This document shows positions 58,701 to 64,000 of a stretch of DNA of 64,000 bases, one piece after another. The notes beneath the pieces are model-generated. The model saw only the letters and a list, made by a program, of their open reading frames with translations, was not told the origin of the DNA and did not search any database. The DNA comes from Anisakis pegreffii (Eukaryota; Nematoda; Chromadorea; Rhabditida; Anisakidae): contig JAPYMA010000319.1 of NCBI GenBank assembly GCA_035041965.1, forward strand, positions 1 to 64,000, in the 5' to 3' direction. A program made the translations under genes and the position numbers. How positions within the stretch are numbered: position 1 is the first letter of the stretch; every line of letters begins with the position of its first letter.

Positions 58701-61700
58701 AGCTGCTCAATTCAGAATAAATTAGTTAAAGCATTCCCGTCTTCAGGTCCGCCCTACACCCCAGGCACCAAGCAACTCACATTGGTCCAATAAGAGCCCG
58801 TCATTGGTTGACGCAAGCAGTCCGAAAAGTCGCCCACTACGTCCACCTATTACTCCACCAACGAACAAAACGAGTTTGTTTCCATTGATTTTTCAATCGC
58901 TCTTTGCAATCATCTCAACATTATGATCACTTTAAAGATCATCTTTTAGAACTTGTTCCCACTTAATAACTCCAAAAATTTTCATGAATTGCTTTCATAT
59001 GTTTAACAAAAACGGATCTATTGAATGAATAATGAAATATTCCGAGGATTTTGAATTGAGATCCCTTTCAAGGCATCGTATTGATTCGAGTTTTCGGGCG
59101 TATTGGAAACGAGATTGTTTCAGAATCGTCTCCGTCGTCTGGAATGCAACCTGAGGCGTGCACCTCAGTGATGGTTGACGGTCGTTCAAATCCACATCAA
59201 GCAGACTTTACAACGGCTGCAAGAGACTCACCAGTTCATCGTATCTGTGATTATGCGCAACTCTCTGACTGTATTGAGGTGCAGCAAAATCTGGGACATT
59301 GTGATACTCAATGTGAGTTCCAAATATGTTTCTGAATAATTTTAATATTTGCTATTGATTTCGGAAATTTTTTAGTGGTGGGCGACTAGTTGTAATGTAT
59401 AATCCAGGGCAATTCATTATTGTAAATGAACTGTCCTGTGACATTTTATACTGCGACTTGATAACCTATTGGATTTCAATGTTCAGTCAATCAATTTCAG
59501 CACCTCAAAGTACGAAAGAAGACGATAGTGTGAGTGTGGCCGGAACAGTATTCAATGAACCATGGGATTCGAACGTCTGGGAAAATCTTCTTGACTTGGC
59601 GCATTATGGTGCCGAAAAGCCTTGCTCATCCACACTTAAACGACAGCATTTTGACGTCCCAATGACATCGTGTTTAGGTGATTTTTCCATTGTAATCCGA
59701 ACCGTTTTCGTTGCCAGAACGATTACTCGTTACGCGATATGATTTTGAATAATCGCTTGTTCATATTGATTGTGAGAAATCTCTACTTGCTCAAATGAAA
59801 CGTTCTATTTTCTTGTAAAAATTCTCAATTTCGACCAAAAAACATTTGCTTCTGAATAATTCTGATGTGCGTCATCTAACTGGAGTTAATCGAATTCAGA
59901 AGAGCCAATTGCGGAAGAGGAATATGACGATGAGATCGCTTGTTCGTTGGAGACGAGTTCCGATGGCGATGCAGATGATGAACATTTGCATAAATGTTTA
60001 GCAAGTGAGGATGGTACGTGCATCCATTCTAAGTAATCAACACAAAATTCATCTCGGAAGCATTGGCTGAGCGAGATTAAAAGCAGTTATCTTCCCGTCT
60101 CTTGGGAGATTGATCAGTTGGTCTTTGCAACTAATATCTGATATCAGTGTCTATCATTTTCACGTTTACGCCAATCATACGGTTCATTTGTAGATAGTAC
60201 AGAGTATGGTACAATGACTCTGCGAAAACGAAATGGTTTCTGTCCGGAGAAAATAGCGGAGAATCATCGTGAACTGCAAACAAGGCGAGAGGTAGCTATA
60301 GTGGAACGTGTTGAGGGCGATTTCGTTGAGAATATTGTCTTTAACTCGAACGGCAAGGATGCTATCAGGTTGGTGAAGAAAAAGCTATGTTGTTCGCCAC
60401 CATGCGATTTGTTTCACTTACAAGTAGGTCGTGAGCTGTAGATTATCCCATCCATCCAGTTAGCAATATCATAACTCATTATGAACATACAATTCTGTGA
60501 TATTATAAACCCCGTCGTTTCCTCACATCTTTTCAGTATTCAACGAGATATTTAATGAAAACATCGACGAACTTGAGTTTTTTCGAGTAACCATTCATTT
60601 GTGGATCTCAGAGAAGGATTTGCTCAGTAATTGATCTCAGAGCTGTTCAATGAGTTAGCATGAGTTATACAGTACAGTTTCTGTACACCTCTTCTAAGGG
60701 ACTGAATGTGATTACAATGCTATAACAATATGGTGTAGCATTCCGCCGTGTTTTCCAGTTTTCTTGAGTTACCCAGGAAATAGATCCATATTGAGATGTT
60801 TCATGTGAAATTGGTGAAATTGTCTTTCGATCAGTTTGCTCTCATGTAATATTCATGAAATGTTTAAATTTCAGCAAATCACCAAGTGTAAATGGTACAG
60901 CTAGTCATAAAGATGATGTATGTATTAATTCGTTGTTGAATATGAGTAGCAATACGGAAACTATTTCGAGTGGAACTCACACACTGTGCTCTCGCAAGAC
61001 ACTCAATTCACATTCGGTCAGTATCCTGATTTCAATAATTCTTGCTAATCATGAAATTTCTCACTGATATTACGTAATTCAGACTCTGTATCCCAGTAAT
61101 ATTTCTTATTTTTTGCGTATTCTTAATCAAATTTGTTTGAAAATCTCAGTATGTCCATTGTCACATTCAAATTTGAAAGAATATCCTAATGATTCTTGTG
61201 AACTTTTCGATATCCATTGTCGATTAAGATCTTATAATTTAACATTTCGTGTTTCACAAGTATTGTTACCTGGTATTGGCTCCACGATTCTAAGAGCTTA
61301 ATTATCAAAATCATTCATTCGTCTTTATTAACTAATCGTCAAATGCTTAATTGATTGCAGTTACCACGAACTCATCCACGTTGTTACACTCATGAAAATC
61401 CGCTATTTGAATCTCTGGATGACATTCCCTCAAGTATTCGTGCCATCTCGCCTGTGATCTCGCCACCACGCCTAAGAGGCGGGTTTTGTTTGGATCCAGG
61501 AACCAAAATCCAGGAATATGTTGAACGGTAAGTGAAGGAACAATTGCGCACTCATCACCATACGTATTAATTTGCCGATTCTAAAAATTCGAATCTGAAT
61601 TCCTTCTAGCCGTTTCAAATTTGTTCTCATTTGAAATTTTGTCTCGTTTCATGATTCCTTCAATATTTCGAGATTTAATGCATTTGATCTTTTTGATCAA

Positions 61701-64000
61701 TTGATTATTTTGTTGAAGTTAAAATCATCTGCATGATCTCCATAAAACATGTTATGTTAACTCATCTCACATTCGCTTTCAGGTTATCTGCCCAAGAAAA
61801 CACGGTATTCGGTGCAACGTTGCGTCGTTTCATTGAATGTACAATCGAAGGTGAAGAAAGTGATCCTCAGGTACTGTCTAGTGTCATTGTAACACTGACA
61901 TTCTGCCTTAATCAGTCTACGAACTGATTACTCGCTCCGATCGCTATTTTCTATCTTGAATTCGAAAATTTGAAACTCGTTGGCAGAAACTTCCATGCTG
62001 CTTCAATTCTCGAAAGTGATAGGTACTAAGCGATTTAGCTGTGGATTGATTTACTGAGTGATTGAATTCGTTCACTTGCAGGTTGTCATTCGTAACGTAC
62101 GTCAATTCTTGAACGGTATTAAGAACTATTTGGTGAAGCACGGTGAGGGTGAACTGCACGAGTTGATCGAAAATGAGCGAACACGACTGAACGCAAATGA
62201 GTTCTTGAATATCGATGCGATTCTCGAAGTCGTCCTGCACAAAATTGTTCTTTGTTAGTTCAGTTTGATTGTAATTCTTGTAAGAAATTAATTTCTTCGC
62301 ATATGTACATAATTCCACTCTCCAGTAACGAGTTCGAAAGTTTTTCATATAAATGAGCACACTTTTCGATAATTTTGATCAGTAAGCATCCAATTATTTC
62401 AATCCTTGAACTTATGGTATTTGGAAATGGGAAAAATCTTCCGCATCATCGCACTGGTGCCCCTTATATCCTATCAGTGAAGTAATTGCAGGTCCTGTTA
62501 AGCCACACTTATATCATCTAATGGTGCGTGAGCATTCCAAGAATGGTTCACTACAGTTGCTGTCAGAGAATCTGGCCTACGTGAGGACGTTGTCACCTGA
62601 ACAAATCGGTTTCGGAGTCAACTATAAGGTTCACATTCGATTCTTATTGCTTCTTATATCGTCGTTATTTGATTGCTTTCAAATGAAACTGCCTATCACT
62701 TCATTTTAGTCATGTCTTCGATCGATCCATAATGAATTTTTACTTCAGTTCATCACTCCATCAGCGCAGAAGATGGATTCCATCAAAATTTGTATGCGTA
62801 AAATGCAACATCATTATTCTCCTCTCAAAAAGCTCGACAATTTACTGCGTGTCATTTATTTGGCTATTGGTCCGTATCCGTCATCGGTCAATTCCAATTG
62901 CTCAACTCCGGATGTCAAACATGCAGATAATATGTCGACTATTAGCGATGTTTCAAAAGTCAAAAATTTACCACCAGCCGATGGTAAGTAGCGATTTCAT
63001 GATGTCGTTTTATCCCCTCGTCGAAATATTCAGAGAATATTCAACCAGAAACCATATATTCATGAGAATAGTAGACGTGTTGGCTAGGAGGTGCACAAGT
63101 AAGAAAAATCCTCACATAGGATAATAGCTTCAAAAGGAAAGTCCACTTCCTTGGGATAATGCTTACTAGGTAATATATACGTTTCCGCACAGAGAATTCG
63201 CTCAGTTTATGAAACGCTTAGTGTTGATTCTGTGATTCAATATTGATCACGATAATGTTCTCTCATTCGAAAATTTAACCTGAGATATTCTTCAAAATTA
63301 GTAATAGTGTAACTGTGATTGCGACAAATTCACTCAAAATTTCGTGTTGTCGCCATTATTAGAACTGTCCGAATGAATCTTATCATTAATATTTGCTCTC
63401 TCTCTATTGTCAGCCAAATTTGCGTCAAGACTGCGCTAGGATGAATGAATACCATGAAACACGGAATGGTCAATAAAGGAAATAATAATTTCAGAGTTAG
63501 TCAGATGGCTAGTGTATTTATTAGCACGAACATCAACTATTGGTTGTGAAGTGGAGGCATGGTACATGTGGGAACTACTACCGAAACAACTGTTGACAAG
63601 CGGTGATTCGAGTTATTATCTGATTGCCCTATTTTCGGCGATTGATTTGTTGAAAAGTGTTGATAGCATACGCAAGCTGGCCTCTGTTGAGAACTGCTCG
63701 GCACAGGTTTGTTCGTTCGCTGATTCGGGTTGATTAGAGTTATCTCTTCGATGGTTTTCGCTGATTTTGAAAATCTCTTTGAAGGTTTGAAATATCTCAC
63801 AAATAACTTGATAGCTTTAGGATGAAGCCGGCTCATCGTCGTCTGCTGGTAGCATCAGCCCAGTGCTCTACTCACCGGATGCGTTCATTCGGGTGGCGAT
63901 ACCCGATGAATTGGACGGTTCGATTCGATACCATACATTTCCGGGTGCGGCACAGATGACTGCCGGCAAACTTTGTCGTGTTATCGCAAATCAGTTCGGC
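20633..64000 (+). CDS. rin-1: RIN/Sprint-type Rab5 exchange factor (rin-1), partial at 3' end
   Basis: Twenty-eight exons phase into one continuous frame of 1,641 codons before the window end. Order: N-terminus (1-98), SH2 (~139-238), long Ser/Thr/Pro-rich linker (~240-1290), RIN-homology (~1295-1390), VPS9 (~1390-1580), and the start of a Ras-association domain (~1601 on). This is the architecture of vertebrate RIN1-3, Drosophila Sprint and C. elegans RIN-1. In these proteins SH2 binds phosphotyrosine, RA binds Ras-GTP, and VPS9 loads GTP on Rab5-family GTPases at early endosomes, linking receptor signals to endocytosis. It is much longer than human RIN2 because of the linker. Exons are itemised in the block entries. 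The start is inferred: ATG 20633 follows an in-frame TGA and its two exons join with correct phases. Introns of 10.5 and 13.6 kb make the gene at least 43 kb. Confidence 0.9.
22722..23237 (-). other. 171-codon minus-strand ORF across rin-1 exon 6
   Basis: A long uninterrupted minus-strand frame begins MLFLCRFYAFCVQF and ends antisense to rin-1 exon 6 (22688-22775). The middle is rich in charged residues (SNQETFDDCLRTG) and does not look like simple sequence. I recognise no domain and see no splice or promoter evidence. It may be a nested gene, a mobile-element remnant or a chance ORF. Confidence 0.2.
27740..27835. repeat. TTA/ATA-rich low-complexity tract
   Basis: A run of ATTATT, AATAAT and TTATTA units inside the first giant rin-1 intron. 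Simple sequence, with short self-complementary stretches. Confidence 0.65.
32725..32967 (+). CDS. Candidate small secreted protein nested in rin-1 intron
   Basis: An 80-codon ORF begins with ATG and a strongly hydrophobic stretch (MLLKCHSLILVLLSLFISLC) that resembles a signal peptide with cleavage after CDS. The rest is basic and Tyr/Arg/Cys-containing. It lies on the coding strand of rin-1, 335 bases before the next rin-1 exon. No family is recognised and no upstream acceptor is obvious, so it may be chance. Confidence 0.2.
   Translation: MLLKCHSLILVLLSLFISLCDSIRTPQTFSFHQNSIRKHFYNVRRTQSHVRACSICYMFTYRYLKYCNVYPSLIVFLGKR
33302..36265 (+). CDS. rin-1: rin-1 exons 7-10: low-complexity linker
   Basis: Exons 33302-33631, 34105-34459, 35411-35655 and 36043-36265, with phases 1, 1, 2, 1 and 2 across the junctions, all consistent. 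Encoded features are a basic stretch after FWIS (KRQSKRERR), a His/Gln run (HHRHQQQQQH, ~324-333), a Ser/Thr/Asn-rich segment with an Asn run, basic-proline pieces (KPAIKPKP) that could be SH3 ligands, and a Ser-Pro cluster. Exon 7 stays open past its likely donor to 33780, including an STNPLF motif that recalls the NPLF found after SH2 in vertebrate RINs, so a longer alternative exon is possible. The linker is expected to be disordered. Confidence 0.8.
33848..33874. repeat. Short hairpin in rin-1 intron 7
   Basis: GAACCGTGT and ACACGGTTC form a 9-base perfect stem around a 9-base loop, in a patch unusually GC-rich for this window. Not followed by a T-run; no function assigned. Confidence 0.5.
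39047..40340 (+). CDS. rin-1: rin-1 exons 11-13: central linker
   Basis: Exons 39047-39178, 39582-39762 and 40120-40340. Junction phases 2, 2, 0 and 2 are all satisfied. Exon 12 is the most protein-like part (KGQHRLSVPDLAELAYGKMG) and lacks low complexity, suggesting a conserved nematode segment. Exon 13 has VRRKQYLREIPVQV and Pro-rich NQPVSPSQS. Exon 11 is also fully open in another frame, but only the chosen frame joins both neighbours. No known domain is recognised here; it lies between SH2 and RH, where vertebrate RINs carry a proline-rich region. Confidence 0.75.
40510..41243 (-). pseudogene. Decayed coding-like region nested in rin-1 intron
   Basis: The minus strand holds a 169-codon ORF (41243-40734) and, in other frames, strikingly protein-like pieces. 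These are YLLPAIYARIVYETIAKL near 41009-40950, YAFERFMLGTVEPRVQQ plus KPLYKYIGWLDEC near 40945-40850, and, after a GAATATTTTAG acceptor near 40604, RFVWYTTDKQWITANPLL to a stop near 40510. The pieces are separated by stops and frame changes. This looks more like a decayed gene than chance, but I do not recognise the family and cannot build an intact product. Confidence 0.3.
49887..50557 (-). other. Two adjacent minus-strand ORFs, first one membrane-like
   Basis: ORFs 50557-50216 (113 codons) and 50213-49887 (108 codons) sit head to tail on the minus strand. The first has hydrophobic stretches (LVLLSNLLVLIALPVRYVVY) and ends near a CAG|GGTAAT donor-like site. An overlapping frame also encodes a helix-like VYAFYMLLYMPLSVVVF. 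The second contains a TTTCAG acceptor followed by an alternative frame VCVFKEDVYRVKRNL. This could be a nested membrane-protein gene or relic. No family is recognised. Confidence 0.2.
52771..53067 (+). other. 98-codon ORF with hydrophobic start, rin-1 intron
   Basis: The frame opens at a GTG, with internal ATG codons in a hydrophobic run (FFLSLFLMLFALLMISFDD), followed by a mixed-composition tail containing VSLYVPNPRECMIIHDIHR. It ends with a stop at 53067, about 830 bases before the next rin-1 exon. Family unknown; possible nested or alternative-start exon, or chance. Confidence 0.15.
53900..55072 (+). CDS. rin-1: rin-1 exons 14-15: Ser/His/Pro-rich linker
   Basis: Exons 53900-54069 and 54888-55072, joined in phase 1 at REF|PSTSSSSS. 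Exon 14 starts with a charged SFSERYRERLANGDIDY, then a His/Ser run, then Pro/Ser (STTPLHPPQTRSSKP). Exon 15 contains FTSQPQSPTQSPANNPQS and ends KSRQKIAK. The composition suggests a disordered scaffold with SP and TP sites; no domain is recognised. Confidence 0.75.
55295..55337. repeat. Direct repeat GATCAAAGAAAGATCA in rin-1 intron
   Basis: The 16-mer GATCAAAGAAAGATCA occurs at 55295-55310 and again at 55322-55337, 27 bases apart, with AAGAATCTTGA between. It is probably a local tandem duplication; each copy is an imperfect palindrome around GATC. Confidence 0.6.
55600..58740. other. rin-1: Remaining part of a 3.7-kb rin-1 intron
   Basis: AT-rich sequence between exons 15 and 16. A plus ORF at 56322-56690 (122 codons) and shorter minus ORFs have no family support. 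Nothing functional is recognised. Confidence 0.45.
58747..61016 (+). CDS. rin-1: rin-1 exons 16-21: proline-rich and acidic linker
   Basis: Exons 58747-58873, 59124-59312, 59501-59677, 59900-60013, 60194-60368 and 60875-61016. Exon 16 is proline-rich (SPKSRPLRPPITPPTNKT) and fits SH3-ligand motifs. Exon 18 holds FNEPWDSNVWENLLDLA, likely a conserved short motif. Exon 19 is strongly acidic (EEPIAEEEYDDEIACSLE), as in the segment before the RH domain of RIN2. Exon 20 is basic and helical (LRKRNGFCPEKIAENHRELQ). Exon 21 is Ser/Asn-rich. All six junctions keep phase. The short introns here contrast with the giant ones upstream. Confidence 0.82.
61361..64000 (+). CDS. rin-1: rin-1 exons 22-28: RIN-homology, VPS9 and RA start
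   Basis: Exons 61361-61527, 61783-61870, 62082-62253, 62492-62628, 62749-62983, 63495-63706 and 63821-64000 (cut). RH region: SAQENTVFGATLRRFIE then VVIRNVRQFLNGIKNYLVKH, matching the TxFGxLVxDY and IRQFMTQVKNYL blocks of RIN2. VPS9: LSENLAYVRTLSPEQ, a KMQHHYSPLKKLDNLLRVIY helix, then ADELVRWLVYLLARTS and SGDSSYYLIALFSAIDLL. Where most VPS9 proteins have D-x-F-L-P, this one has D-E-L-V-R, and the Thr after the YY pair is Ile. A ~35-residue Ser/Asn-rich insertion (~1471-1508) precedes this helix. RA begins at DAFIRVAIPDELDGSIRYHT. The domain order is certain; whether exchange activity is normal is open. Confidence 0.9.

Overview
The window is nuclear DNA from a eukaryote, most probably a nematode. 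It is AT-rich, its genes are split into many short exons, acceptors are close to TTTCAG, introns range from 41 bases to more than 13 kb, and all three recognisable genes are animal families. The long introns would suit an ascarid-type (clade III) worm better than a Caenorhabditis-type genome, but this is inference from style only. I saw no tRNA, rRNA, CRISPR array, bacterial operon or intact transposon.

Layout. 1-4.5 kb is mostly non-coding, with a possible three-exon minus-strand gene for a 56-residue secreted peptide (665-1064) and a coding-like minus relic (2613-2764). 4.56-5.95 kb (+) is a five-exon macrodomain protein of the MacroD type, an ADP-ribosyl hydrolase. 6.9-7.1 kb (-) is a broken piece of a polypeptide GalNAc-transferase. 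8.44-12.85 kb (+) is a twelve-exon CYP4-type cytochrome P450 whose frame is broken by one extra base in the ExxR motif. 13.2-14.9 kb holds a family of diverged ~100-base repeats in both orientations and a minus-strand coding-like relic. 15-20.6 kb has no gene I can support.

20.63 kb to the window end is one very large plus-strand gene, the nematode homologue of RIN/Sprint (rin-1), a Rab5-family exchange factor with SH2, RIN-homology, VPS9 and Ras-association domains. I could phase 28 exons, 4,923 coding bases or 1,641 codons, in a single frame before the window cuts the RA domain. Two introns are giant (22776-33301 and 40341-53899). They hold long minus-strand ORFs and decayed coding-like segments that may be nested genes or relics.

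The three recognisable genes do not form a pathway: the macrodomain protein edits ADP-ribose marks, the P450 is a membrane-bound monooxygenase, and RIN couples phosphotyrosine and Ras signals to Rab5 activation. The points most worth checking are the P450 frameshift, the departures from the VPS9 catalytic signature in RIN, the GalNAc-transferase relic, the repeat family at 13.2-14.05 kb, and the nested ORFs inside the rin-1 introns. All exon boundaries were read by eye from splice signals, reading phase and family similarity.
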